Below, one piece after another: positions 33,264-42,412 of a stretch of 64,000 nucleotides of DNA. A model generated the notes under the pieces. That model did no database searches and had not been told where the DNA came from. It saw only the letters and a list, made by a program, of their open reading frames with translations. Position 1 is the stretch's first letter; every line of letters begins with the position of its first letter. The stretch spans positions 2,046,001 to 2,110,000 of the forward strand of contig NZ_CP101497.1 in assembly GCF_024362325.1 (NCBI RefSeq), in the 5' to 3' direction. The position numbers and the translations under genes were made by a program. This DNA comes from Microcella humidisoli. GTDB lineage: Bacteria > Actinomycetota > Actinomycetes > Actinomycetales > Microbacteriaceae.

Positions 33264-33306
33264 AGGACCTTCGGCCCGTGTGCGGCCCGCACCCGGTTCC
33301 TAGGCT
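33264..33306 (+). promoter_or_regulatory. DosR/DevR-like box (copy C) and -10 of cydABDC
   Basis: AGGACCTTCGGCCC at 33264-33277 and TAGGCT at 33301-33306. The box centre is about 42 nt before the expected start site (about 33313), the classic place for an activator overlapping the -35. Oxygen- or redox-responsive activation of cytochrome bd would make sense. Confidence 0.55.
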
Positions 33307-33367
33307 CGAACCGGCAGCGTCGCCGCGTCCCCCCTCCATCCCCTCTCGCAAGGCAGGTGACCCGCTC

Positions 33368-34798
33368 GTGGTCGAATGGCTCGATCCCCTTCTCCTCGCT
33401 CGGTGGCAGTTCGGTCTCACGACCCTGTACCACTTCCTCTTCGTCCCCCTGACGATCGGCATGGTCGTGCTCGTCGCGATCCTGCAGACCGCGTGGGTGC
33501 GCACGGGCAAGCTCAAGTACCTGCACCTCACGCGCCTGTTCGGCAAGATCTTCCTCATCAACTTCGCCATGGGCGTCGTGACGGGCATCGTGCAGGAGTT
33601 CCAGTTCGGCATGAATTGGAGCGACTACTCGCGCTTCGTCGGCGACGTCTTCGGCGCCCCGCTCGCGATGGAGGGCCTGCTCGCGTTCTTCCTCGAGGCG
33701 AGCATGATCGGCCTCTGGATCTTCGGCTGGGACAAGCTGCCGCAGAAGCTGCACCTCGCCGTCATCTGGCTGCTCGCGCTCTCGACGACGCTCTCGGCGT
33801 ACTTCATCCTCGCGGCGAACGCCTTCATGCAGAACCCCGTCGGGTTCGAGATCAACGAAGAACTCGGGCGCGCTGAGCTGACCGACATCGGCGCGGTGCT
33901 CACCAACCCCGTCGCGCTCGCGCAGTTCCCGCACACGATCTTCGCGTCGCTCATGTTCGCGGCCGTCGTGGTCGTCGCCGTGGCCGCCTACCACCTCTCG
34001 AAGAACCAGTACCTCGACGAGATGCGCACGGCGCTGCGCTTCGGCCTCGTCATCAACATCGTGGCCTTCGTCGGCGTGGCCCTGTCGGGCGACCAGCTCG
34101 GCCTCGTGATGGTCGCGACCCAGCCCATGAAGATGGCCGCCGCGGAGGCGCTCTACGAGACCACGGCGGGCGCATCCTTCTCCATCTTCACGTGGGGCAC
34201 GCCCGACGGCTCGAGCGAGCTGTTCTCGATCCGCATCCCCTACGTGCTCTCGTTCCTCTCGACCCACGACTTCGGCGGCACCGTCGAGGGCATCAACGAC
34301 CTCCAGGCGCAGTACCAGACCGAGTTCGGCCCCGGCGACTACACGCCCATCATCTGGATCACCTACTGGAGCTTCCGCTGGATGATCGGTCTCGGCGCGC
34401 TCGCGGCCCTCATCTCGGCGGTCGGCCTGTGGCTGACCCGAGGCGGACGCCTGCCCGAGAAGACCTGGGTCTGGAAGGTGGCCATCTGGTCGGCGCCGGT
34501 GCCGCTCGTCGCGAGCCTCGTCGGCTGGATCTTCACCGAGATGGGCCGGCAGCCGTGGATCGTCTTCGGACTCATGCGCACCGAGGACGGCGTCTCACCC
34601 GGCGTCACGGGCCTGGAAGTGCTCATCTCGCTCATCGCCTTCACGGTCGTCTACGGCGCGCTCGCCGTCGTCGAGTTCGGCCTCATCAAGCGCGCCGCCA
34701 TCGACGGTCCGAAGGACTGGGCGAAGTACAGCGACGGTGCCGACGGCGACGGCGGCACGGCCAGCGTCGACCCCACCAAGCTCGCGACCGTCTACTAG
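33368..34798 (+). CDS. cydA: cytochrome bd ubiquinol/menaquinol oxidase subunit I
   Basis: This 476-residue CydA is the catalytic subunit that carries haems b558, b595 and d. It begins MVEWLDPLLLARWQFGLTTLYHFLFVPLTIG, with haem-ligand His22 (E. coli His19 equivalent). The quinol-binding Q-loop region lies after SIRIPYVLSFLSTHDF, and GWIFTEMGRQPWIVFG holds the b558 ligand Met and the GRQPW motif. The Q-loop appears short (S-type). GTG 33368 gives the standard N-terminus; the longer in-frame extension from 33248 is non-coding leader. It is first in cydABDC, preceded by a DosR-like box. Confidence 0.96.
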   Translation: MVEWLDPLLLARWQFGLTTLYHFLFVPLTIGMVVLVAILQTAWVRTGKLKYLHLTRLFGKIFLINFAMGVVTGIVQEFQFGMNWSDYSRFVGDVFGAPLAMEGLLAFFLEASMIGLWIFGWDKLPQKLHLAVIWLLALSTTLSAYFILAANAFMQNPVGFEINEELGRAELTDIGAVLTNPVALAQFPHTIFASLMFAAVVVVAVAAYHLSKNQYLDEMRTALRFGLVINIVAFVGVALSGDQLGLVMVATQPMKMAAAEALYETTAGASFSIFTWGTPDGSSELFSIRIPYVLSFLSTHDFGGTVEGINDLQAQYQTEFGPGDYTPIIWITYWSFRWMIGLGALAALISAVGLWLTRGGRLPEKTWVWKVAIWSAPVPLVASLVGWIFTEMGRQPWIVFGLMRTEDGVSPGVTGLEVLISLIAFTVVYGALAVVEFGLIKRAAIDGPKDWAKYSDGADGDGGTASVDPTKLATVY

Positions 34799-34819
34799 GA
34801 ATCCGGAGAGAAACGCATC

Positions 34820-35836
34820 ATGGACCTCGCATACCTCTGGTTCGGAATCGTCGGATTCCTGTTCATCGGCTACTTCGTGCTCGACGGCTTCGACTTCGGG
34901 GTCGGCATGGCGATGCCCTTCCTCGGCAAAGACGACACCGACAAGCGCGTCATGATCAACACGATCGGCCCGGTCTGGGATCTCAACGAGACCTGGCTCA
35001 TCGTGGCGGGAGCCTCGCTGTTCGCGGCCTTCCCGTACTGGTACGCCACGCTCTTCGACGGCTTCTACCTCGCGCTGCTGCTCATCCTCGTCGCGCTCAT
35101 CGCGCGCGGCGTCTCGTTCGAGTACCGCCGCCTGGGCAGGTCCGACCAGTGGAAGTCGTGGTTCGACTGGATGATCGTGGTCGGGTCGGCGGTTCCGGCA
35201 CTCCTGTGGGGCGTCGCCTTCGCCAACATCGTGCAGGGCGTCGCGATCGACGAGTCGGGCACCTACACGGGCACGCTCTTCGACCTGCTCAACCCCTACG
35301 GCCTGCTCGGCGGACTCACCACGCTGCTGCTGTTCTTCACGCACGGTGTGCAGTTCCTCGCCCTCAAGACCGACGGCGACCTGCGGCTGCGGGCGCGGGC
35401 GCTCGCCGTGCGCTCGGGCATCCTCACGATCGTCGTCGCCGCGGCCTTCCTGGTCTGGACCGTGCTGCAGCACCTCGACATCGCGCACCTGCCGGTGCTC
35501 GTGGGGCTCGCCGCCGCGGCCGCCGTGGCGCTCATCGGATCGTGGGTCGCCAACCGGGCTGGCGCGGAGAAGGCCGCCTTCGGGCTCATGGCCGCGACGA
35601 TCGCGCTCGCGGTCGCGAGCATCCTGGCCGCCCTGTATCCGAACGTGATGCCCTCGACGACCGACCCGGCCTTCAGCCTCACGATCGAGAACGCGTCGAG
35701 CTCTGACTACACGCTGCAGGTCATGACCTGGGTCGCCGTGGTCATGATGCCGCTCGTGCTCGCCTACCAGGGGTTCACGTACTGGGTGTTCCGCAAGCGG
35801 ATCACGCGCGCGTCAATCCCCGTGGCCGCGCACTGA
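34820..35836 (+). CDS. cydB: cytochrome bd oxidase subunit II
   Basis: This 338-residue partner of CydA begins with the family's LWFGIVGFLFIGYFVLDGFDFGVGM and contains NTIGPVWDLNETWLIVAGASLFAAFP and RGVSFEYR. Eight to nine membrane helices are expected. It stabilises the haem-containing subunit. An AATCCGGAGAG element (GGAGA) precedes the ATG. The stop TGA overlaps what appears to be the true CTG start of cydD. Confidence 0.96.
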   Translation: MDLAYLWFGIVGFLFIGYFVLDGFDFGVGMAMPFLGKDDTDKRVMINTIGPVWDLNETWLIVAGASLFAAFPYWYATLFDGFYLALLLILVALIARGVSFEYRRLGRSDQWKSWFDWMIVVGSAVPALLWGVAFANIVQGVAIDESGTYTGTLFDLLNPYGLLGGLTTLLLFFTHGVQFLALKTDGDLRLRARALAVRSGILTIVVAAAFLVWTVLQHLDIAHLPVLVGLAAAAAVALIGSWVANRAGAEKAAFGLMAATIALAVASILAALYPNVMPSTTDPAFSLTIENASSSDYTLQVMTWVAVVMMPLVLAYQGFTYWVFRKRITRASIPVAAH

Positions 35837-37497
35837 AGCCGCTCGACCCGCGCCTGCTGCGCACCGCGTCGGCCGCCCGCACCCTGCTGGCGGCCGGCGC
35901 GGTCGTCGCCGTCGCGCACACCGCGAGCATCATCGCGTTCTGCTGGTTCGCGGCGCAGTCGATCGCGGGCGTGATCGACGGCGTGCCGGTGGCGCAGCTG
36001 GGCGGACCGATCATCGCGACGGCCGTCAGCATCCTGGTGCGCGCCTTCACGCAAGCGCTGCTGGATGCTCTCGCCGTGCACGGCGCCGCCCGCGTCAAGA
36101 GCCAGCTGCGTGCGCGGGTCGTCGCCGCCGTCGATGCGGGAGGGACGCAGCTGCTCGGCTCGACCTCGAGCGCGCGCGTCGCGACGCTGCTCGGGCACGG
36201 CCTCGACGCGCTCGACGGCTACATCGGGAAGTACCTGCCGCAACTGATCCTCACGGCGGTCGCGACGCCGATCATCGTCGGCGTGCTGCTGCTGGCCGAT
36301 GTCGCGACGGGCATCACCGTGATCCTCACTCTGCCGATCATCCCGGTGTTCATGGTGCTCATCGGGCTCTCGACTCGCGCGGTTCAGCGCGACCAGTGGC
36401 AGCAGCTCGGCGCCCTCGCGCAGGGCTTCCTCGAGGTCGTGCAGGGCCTGTCGACACTGATGGTCTTCGGCCGGCAGCACCGGCAGGTCGAGCGCATCGC
36501 GGCCGTCACCGACGAGTACCGGCGGCGCACGATGCGCGTGCTGCGGCTGTCGTTCCTCTCGGGCTTCGCGCTCGAACTCGCCGCCAGTCTCTCGGTGGCG
36601 CTCGTGGCCGTGTCGATCGGCATCCGGCTCATCGATGGCGACATCGCCCTCGCCCTCGGTCTCTTCGTGCTCGTGCTCGTGCCCGAGGCCTACCTGCCGA
36701 TCCGGCAGGTCGGCGCCCAGTTCCACGCGGCGAGCGAGGGCATCGCGGCGGCCGACGACGTGCTCGAGCTGCTCGAGGGTGCGGCCGGCGCCCCCGCCCC
36801 CGCCGCGGTGCCGGCACGCGAACCGATGGCGGCGGCGAGCACGCAGCCCGCCCGGCCCGCGCTCGCGGTGCGCGGGCTGACGGTGCGGCGCGGCGACCGC
36901 CTCGTCATCGACGGGCTGACGGGCGAGTGGATGCCCGGCACGGTGCTCGCCATCACCGGCCCGAGCGGCGCCGGCAAGAGCTCGGTGCTCGGCGCGCTGC
37001 TGGGCCTCATCGAGCACGAGGGCGTGGTCGAACTCGACGGACTCCCCGTGCCTCCCGCCGCCCGCATGGAGCGACTGGCGTGGGCCGGCCAGCGGCCCGA
37101 GCTGACGGGCGGCACGCTCGACGAGGTCGTGGCGCTCGGCGCACCGACCGTCGACGCCGGGCGCGTGTCGGCATCGCTGTATTGGGCGGGCGCCGACGAC
37201 GTGCCGCGCGACACGGTGCTCGGTGCTGCGGGCGACGGCCTCTCGGGCGGCCAGGCGCAGCGCGTCGCCCTCGCCCGCGCGCACTACCGTGCGCGTGACC
37301 GCGACTGCCGGGTGGTGCTCGTCGACGAGCCGACCTCGGCGCTCGACGCGGCGAGCGAGCAGCGCGTCGTCGCGGGCCTGCGCGACCTCGCGAACGAGGG
37401 GCGCCTCGTGATCGTGGTGACCCACCGGCGTGCCGTCATGGCCGCCGCCGACGCCGTGCTCGCGATCGAACCGGCACGGGCGGGGGTCGTCGCATGA
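35833..37497 (+). CDS. cydD: thiol/haem ABC exporter subunit CydD (probable CTG start)
   Basis: CydD and CydC form a heterodimeric exporter needed for cytochrome bd assembly. The protein has an N-terminal membrane domain with six helices and a C-terminal ATPase with Walker A GPSGAGKSS, signature LSGGQAQRVALARA and Walker B VLVDEPTSALD. The first ATG/GTG/TTG in frame is GTG 35971, but that would remove the first helix. The frame continues upstream as KPLDPRLLRTASAARTLLAAGAVVAVAHTASIIAF, which is the normal CydD opening. CTG at 35833, sharing CTGA with the cydB stop, is therefore proposed; it gives 554 residues, the usual length. Confidence 0.9.
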   Translation: MKPLDPRLLRTASAARTLLAAGAVVAVAHTASIIAFCWFAAQSIAGVIDGVPVAQLGGPIIATAVSILVRAFTQALLDALAVHGAARVKSQLRARVVAAVDAGGTQLLGSTSSARVATLLGHGLDALDGYIGKYLPQLILTAVATPIIVGVLLLADVATGITVILTLPIIPVFMVLIGLSTRAVQRDQWQQLGALAQGFLEVVQGLSTLMVFGRQHRQVERIAAVTDEYRRRTMRVLRLSFLSGFALELAASLSVALVAVSIGIRLIDGDIALALGLFVLVLVPEAYLPIRQVGAQFHAASEGIAAADDVLELLEGAAGAPAPAAVPAREPMAAASTQPARPALAVRGLTVRRGDRLVIDGLTGEWMPGTVLAITGPSGAGKSSVLGALLGLIEHEGVVELDGLPVPPAARMERLAWAGQRPELTGGTLDEVVALGAPTVDAGRVSASLYWAGADDVPRDTVLGAAGDGLSGGQAQRVALARAHYRARDRDCRVVLVDEPTSALDAASEQRVVAGLRDLANEGRLVIVVTHRRAVMAAADAVLAIEPARAGVVA

Positions 37498-39152
37498 GCG
37501 GAGTCCGACGCACCGTGCTGCGCGCATCCCTGCCGCCGCTGCGCGCCTTCGCCCCCGCGCTCGCCCTCGGCGTGCTCGCGAGCGGCTCGGCCGTCGCGCT
37601 GCTCGCGACGAGCGCGTGGCTCATCGCCCGATCGGCCGAGCAGCCCCCCATCCTCTTCCTCGGCTTCGCGATCGTGGGCGTGCGCGCCTTCGCGCTGGGT
37701 CGCGCCGCGTTCCGCTACCTCGAACGGCTCATCGCCCACGATGCCGCGTTCCGCGCGCTCAGCACGCTGCGCGTGAACGTCTTCCGGCGCCTGCTGCCCG
37801 TGGCGCCCGATGGCCTGCGCGGCGTGCGGCGCGGCGATCTGCTCACCGCCCTCGTGCGCGACGTCGATGCGCTGCAGGATCTTCCCCTACGCGTGCTGCA
37901 GCCGCTCATCACCGCCGCGGTGATCGCGGGGCTCAGCGTCGTCGGGGTCGCGACCGTCTCACCCGCGGCGGCCCTCGTGCTGCTCGTCGGCCTCGGCGTG
38001 ACGAGTGCGATCGCCGCGGCCGTGCTGCGCGGGCTCAGTCGCGATGCCGATGAGCGCATCGCGCCGCTGCGGGCCGCCCTCGCCGACGCGGTGCTCGAGT
38101 ACCTCACGCGCTGGGAGACGCTGCGGGCCTACGGCGCCGACGAGGCCCGCCGCGCGCGGGTCATCGACCTCGACGCCCAGCTGCGTCGAGCCCAGTCGCG
38201 GCAGTCGGCCGCGGCCGGCAGCGTCGCGGCCCTCTTCACGCTCGGCGCCGGGCTCACGGTGCTGGCCACGCTGATCGTCACCGAGCCGACGCTCGTCGCC
38301 GGCGGCGTCACGGGCCCCCAGCTCGTCATGCTCGTGCTCGTGCCGCTCGCCGTGCTCGAGGTCGTCGCTGCGCTGCCCGGCGCGCTCTCGGCGTGGTGGC
38401 GCGTGCGGGCGAGCGCCGATCGCATCGCGCACATTGTGCCCGCGGTCGTGCCGAGCGTCCTGCCGGTTGCACCCCAGGCCCCCCAGTCGCTGCCCGACGG
38501 GCCGCTCGCGCTGCGGCTGCGCGGCGTGAGCGCTCGCTGGCCGGAGGCCCCGGCGCCGGCCCTGGTCGGCGTCGACCTCGACCTGGCGCCGGGCGATCGG
38601 CTCGTCGTCGAAGGCTCGAGCGGGGCGGGCAAGACGACGCTCGCCCACGTGCTCGTGCGATTTCTCGACCACGAGGGCTCCTACACCCTCGGCGGGGTCG
38701 ATGTGCGGGCCCTGGATCCGGACGAGGTGCGCCGCCACGTCGTGCTGTGCGAGCAGAGCCCGCATCTGTTCGATGCGAGCATCCGCCAGAACCTGCTCTT
38801 CGCGCGCGACACGGCGAGCGACGCCGAGCTGCTCGCGGTGCTCGACCGCGTCGGACTGGGGGAGTGGTGCCACGAGCGCGGGGGGCTGGATGCGCCGGTT
38901 GGCGAGCGAGGCCGCCTCGTGAGCGGCGGGGAGGCGCAGCGCATCGCGCTCGCGCGCGCCCTGCTCACCGAGGCGCCGGTGCTCGTGCTCGATGAGCCGA
39001 CGGCGAACGTCGACCCCGACCGGGCAGAGAGCCTGCTCGAGCAGCTGCTCGGTGCCGCCGCGAGCCCCGACCGTGCCGTACTCGTCATCTCGCACACGCC
39101 CGTGCCCGATCGGCTCGTCACGGCGCGCCTGCACCTGGGCGTCGCCCGCTAG
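37494..39152 (+). CDS. cydC: thiol/haem ABC exporter subunit CydC
   Basis: This 552-residue partner of CydD overlaps it by 4 nt (ATGA). The membrane domain starts with LGVLASGSAVALLATSAWLIARSAEQPPILFLG, followed by GVRAFALGRAAFRYLERLIAHD, a well-conserved CydC stretch. The ATPase has Walker A EGSSGAGKTT, signature VSGGEAQRIALARALL and Walker B VLVLDEPTANVD. With cydABD it completes the operon for the high-affinity oxidase. A natural fused CydDC occurs in some actinobacteria; here the genes are separate. Confidence 0.95.
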   Translation: MSGVRRTVLRASLPPLRAFAPALALGVLASGSAVALLATSAWLIARSAEQPPILFLGFAIVGVRAFALGRAAFRYLERLIAHDAAFRALSTLRVNVFRRLLPVAPDGLRGVRRGDLLTALVRDVDALQDLPLRVLQPLITAAVIAGLSVVGVATVSPAAALVLLVGLGVTSAIAAAVLRGLSRDADERIAPLRAALADAVLEYLTRWETLRAYGADEARRARVIDLDAQLRRAQSRQSAAAGSVAALFTLGAGLTVLATLIVTEPTLVAGGVTGPQLVMLVLVPLAVLEVVAALPGALSAWWRVRASADRIAHIVPAVVPSVLPVAPQAPQSLPDGPLALRLRGVSARWPEAPAPALVGVDLDLAPGDRLVVEGSSGAGKTTLAHVLVRFLDHEGSYTLGGVDVRALDPDEVRRHVVLCEQSPHLFDASIRQNLLFARDTASDAELLAVLDRVGLGEWCHERGGLDAPVGERGRLVSGGEAQRIALARALLTEAPVLVLDEPTANVDPDRAESLLEQLLGAAASPDRAVLVISHTPVPDRLVTARLHLGVAR

Positions 39153-39206
39153 GCTTGCTGCGCCACCGCAACGCTGTCCGACCCCTCAAGGAAGAGGCAT
39201 CTGAAC

Positions 39207-40739
39207 ATGGTGCGCACCACCGGCCCTGGCCCCAGTTTCACCACGAGTGACGACGGGATCCCGATCTACCGCCCCGGTCTCGACGACGACCAGGATGCTC
39301 CGCGCGCGATGCGCCAAGAGCGCGACTCGCTCGGCGAGATGCCGATCCCGGCCGACGCCTACTGGGGCATCCACACCGCGCGCGCGCTCGTGAACTTCCC
39401 GATCACGCGCCGCGCCCTCTCGAACCACCCGAACCTCATCATCGCGCTCGCGATGGTGAAGCAGGCGGCTGCGCGCGCGAACAAGGAGATCGGGGTGCTG
39501 CGCGCCGAGCGGGCCGACCTCATCGATCGCGTGTGCCAAGAGATCATCGAGGGCCACCTGCACGACGAGTTCGTGCTGGGGGTGCTGCAGGGCGGCGCGG
39601 GCACGAGCACCAACATGTGCGCGAACGAGATCATCGCCAACCGCTGCCTCGAGCTCATGGGCCATGAGAAGGGCGATTACGCGAACTTCCACCCCATCGA
39701 CCACGTCAACCGCAGCCAGTCGACGAACGACGTCTACCCGACGGCCATCAAGCTGGCGATGGTGTTCTCGCTCAAGAGCCTGCTCGACGAGCACCGCCTG
39801 CTGATCGACTCGTTCGCGGCGAAGGGCCAGGAGTTCGCGCAGATCTTGAAGGTCGGCCGCACGCAGATGCAGGACGCGGTGCCGATGACCCTCGGGCAGG
39901 AGTTCCGCGGCTTCGCGACGACGCTCGGCGAAGACCAGGAGCGCTTGAGCGAGATCATCCCGTGGCTCAACGAGATCAACATGGGGGCGACGGCGATCGG
40001 CACGGGCATCACCGCCGACCCCCGCTACGCCGAGGCCGTGCGCCGGCACTTGAGCGTCATCTCGGGCTACACCATGGTCACCTCGCCCGACCTCATCGAG
40101 GCCACGAGCGACACGGGCATCTTCATGACCGTGTCGGGCACGCTCAAGCGCGCCGCCGTCAAGCTCTCGAAGATCTGCAACGACCTGCGGCTGCTCTCGA
40201 GCGGCCCGCAGGCCGGGTTCGGCGAGATCAACCTGCCGCCGCGCCAGGCGGGCAGCTCGATCATGCCGGGCAAGGTCAACCCCGTCATTCCCGAGGTCGT
40301 CAACCAGGTGGCATTCTCGATCATCGGAGCGGACGCCACGGTCACCGCCGCGGTCGAGGGAGGGCAGCTGCAGCTCAACGCCTTCGAGCCCGTCATCGCG
40401 ACGAGCATCATGCAGTCGCTCGCGTGGATGTCGAACGCGTGCCGCACCCTGCGTCTCAACTGCATCGACGGCATCACCGCCAATGAGGAGCGCTTGCACG
40501 ACATGGTCGAGGCGAGCGTCGGCGTCGTGACGGCGCTCACGCCGTACATCGGCTATCAGGAGTCGGCGGCGCTCGCCTACGAGGCGCTCTCGTCGAAGGT
40601 GCCCATCCGCCAGCTCGTCATCGAGCGGGGGCTCATGACCGCCGACGAGATCGGCAAAGTGCTCTCGCCCGAGCGGCTGAGCGGGGTCGTGCCCGCGACG
40701 GGCGCCATCCCCCTGCCGATGGTGGCACCCGAGAACTGA
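39207..40739 (+). CDS. aspA: aspartate ammonia-lyase
   Basis: AspA converts L-aspartate to fumarate and ammonia. The 510-residue protein has ERDSLGEMPIPADAYWGIHTARALVNFPI, QGGAGTSTNMCANEIIANR, GRTQMQDAVPMTLGQEF and the superfamily signature GSSIMPGKVNPVIPE carrying the flexible catalytic Ser loop. An N-terminal extension of about 35 residues (rich in Pro and Asp) precedes the usual start; M35 is an alternative initiation site. It lies 54 nt after cydC. Fumarate production could feed respiration, but no other anaerobic genes are seen. Confidence 0.93.
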   Translation: MVRTTGPGPSFTTSDDGIPIYRPGLDDDQDAPRAMRQERDSLGEMPIPADAYWGIHTARALVNFPITRRALSNHPNLIIALAMVKQAAARANKEIGVLRAERADLIDRVCQEIIEGHLHDEFVLGVLQGGAGTSTNMCANEIIANRCLELMGHEKGDYANFHPIDHVNRSQSTNDVYPTAIKLAMVFSLKSLLDEHRLLIDSFAAKGQEFAQILKVGRTQMQDAVPMTLGQEFRGFATTLGEDQERLSEIIPWLNEINMGATAIGTGITADPRYAEAVRRHLSVISGYTMVTSPDLIEATSDTGIFMTVSGTLKRAAVKLSKICNDLRLLSSGPQAGFGEINLPPRQAGSSIMPGKVNPVIPEVVNQVAFSIIGADATVTAAVEGGQLQLNAFEPVIATSIMQSLAWMSNACRTLRLNCIDGITANEERLHDMVEASVGVVTALTPYIGYQESAALAYEALSSKVPIRQLVIERGLMTADEIGKVLSPERLSGVVPATGAIPLPMVAPEN

Positions 40740-40743
40740 TCCC

Positions 40744-42315
40744 TCAGGGCGCGCGGCGCTGCGCGGGCGGCGCCGCGCGCCAGAGGTGCAGGGTCGCGTA
40801 CGAGCGCCACGGCGCCCAGCGCTCTCCGAGCCGGGCGGCCTCGCGCGACGTCGAGGCCGCTCCGCTCGTGCGCAGCGTGCGCAACAGCACGAGATCGGTG
40901 TCGAGCAGCAGGTCGGGCGAGCCCAGCACGCGCAGCGCCACGTAGTCGGCCGTCCACGGGCCGATGCCGGGCATCCGGAGCAGGCGTTCGCGCAGCTCGC
41001 TCGTCGTGAGCCCCACGTCGAGCGCGAGGGCGCCGCTCGCGAGCGCCTCGGCCGTCTCGACGATCGTGCGCACACGCCGCGCGGGGCCGCGCAGCACTCT
41101 CGCCCCGTGCTCGGCGATGAGCGCCGCCGAGGGGAACCGGCGGAGGGCTCCCGGCTCGACCGCGTCGCCGAGGTCGGCGGCGAGCCGCCCGAGCACGGTG
41201 CGGGCCGCGGGCAGGGAGATCTGCTGGCCGACGATCGTGCGCAGCAGCGTCTCGGCGGGGTCGACCGAGCCGGGGATGCGGATGCCCGGCAGTGCCGCCA
41301 CGAGCGGGCCGAGCAGGGGATCGCCGCCGAGAGCCGCATCGATCGCGACCGCGTCGGCGTCGAGGTCGAACCAGCGGCGGATGCGCGCTGTGAGCGGCGC
41401 CACATCGCCGAGTGCGGCGAGCGTCGCCGACACGCGGACGCCCGCCCGCGCCTCGTCGAGATCGACGCGCACGAACGCGGGGCCGTGCGGCAGGTCGATC
41501 CAGCGCTCGATGCCCGTCGCCCGACCCTCGGTGTCGACGACCATGCGCTCCACGCCTGTCACCGCGTGATCGGCGATGTACTGCAGCACCCCACGGCCGT
41601 CGAAGGGCTCGCGTGCCGCGAGTCGCAGCGTGACGGGGGTGCCCGACGTGCTGGCCTCGGACTCGTCGACGCCCCGGTCGTCGGCGCGCTTGGTGACCCG
41701 CTCGACGAAGGCAGGGGAGGATGTGGGATCGCCGTGGCCGTGCCGGCCCCGTCGCGCGAGAGCGCGCAGCGCGAGCGGAGTGAGCCCGTAGACCTCGCGC
41801 ACGGTGTCGTTGAACTGGCGGATGCTCGCGAACCCCGCCGCGAACGCGACCTGCGAAGCGGGCAGCTCGGTGCCGGCGAGCAGGGCACGCGCGGTCTCGG
41901 CGCGATGCGCGCGCGCGAGGGCGAGCGGACCGGCCCCGAGCTCGGCGACGAGCACGCGCGCGAGGTGGCGCGGGCTGTAGCCGAGGCGGTCGGCGAGCCC
42001 CGGCACGCCCTCGCGTTCGACGGTGCCGTCGAGGATGAGCCGCATCGCGCGCCCGGCGAGATCGTCGCGCAGGTTCCACTCGGGGTTGCCGGGCACGGCG
42101 TCGGGCTGGCACCGCTTGCAGGCGCGCAGGCCCGCCTCGTGCGCAGCCGCGGCCGTCGCGTAGAAGCGCACGTTGCGCGGGCGCGGCGTCGCCGCGGGGC
42201 AACTGGGTCGGCAGTAGATGCCCGTGCTGTGCACACCCGCGATGAACTGGCCGTCGAACCGCGCGTCGCGCGAGGCGAGAGCCCGGTAGCAGCGGTCGTG
42301 GTCGAACAGCGTCAT
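40744..42315 (-). CDS. AdaA-AlkA fusion: methyl-phosphotriester sensor/activator and 3-methyladenine DNA glycosylase
   Basis: This 523-residue protein has three parts. The N-terminal Ada zinc domain (about 1-75) holds Cys residues in TGIYCRPSCPA and ACKRCQP, one of which takes methyl groups from phosphotriesters. An AraC-type helix-turn-helix follows (about 85-180, QVAFAAGFASIRQFNDTVREVYGLTPLALR). The C-terminal half is AlkA-like (about 210-500), with the helix-hairpin-helix LLRMPGIGPWTADYVALR and catalytic Asp in LLLDTDLVL. It repairs alkylated bases and induces the adaptive response. The O6-methylguanine methyltransferase part of E. coli Ada is absent, and no separate ogt is in the window. 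Start ATG 42315. Confidence 0.93.
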   Translation of the reverse strand: MTLFDHDRCYRALASRDARFDGQFIAGVHSTGIYCRPSCPAATPRPRNVRFYATAAAAHEAGLRACKRCQPDAVPGNPEWNLRDDLAGRAMRLILDGTVEREGVPGLADRLGYSPRHLARVLVAELGAGPLALARAHRAETARALLAGTELPASQVAFAAGFASIRQFNDTVREVYGLTPLALRALARRGRHGHGDPTSSPAFVERVTKRADDRGVDESEASTSGTPVTLRLAAREPFDGRGVLQYIADHAVTGVERMVVDTEGRATGIERWIDLPHGPAFVRVDLDEARAGVRVSATLAALGDVAPLTARIRRWFDLDADAVAIDAALGGDPLLGPLVAALPGIRIPGSVDPAETLLRTIVGQQISLPAARTVLGRLAADLGDAVEPGALRRFPSAALIAEHGARVLRGPARRVRTIVETAEALASGALALDVGLTTSELRERLLRMPGIGPWTADYVALRVLGSPDLLLDTDLVLLRTLRTSGAASTSREAARLGERWAPWRSYATLHLWRAAPPAQRRAP

Positions 42316-42412
42316 GGCTCCAGCGTCGCAGGTGCGGGATGCGTGCACCAGCGGGAATCGGACATCACCGGGCACTGCCACCGCGCGGCCGCTCGCCACT
42401 ACAGTTGCCCTC

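Noticed and set aside
33223..33367. Rex (TTGTGA-N6-TCACAA) site before cydA
   Set aside because: No such palindrome was found in the gap; only the DosR-like box is present.
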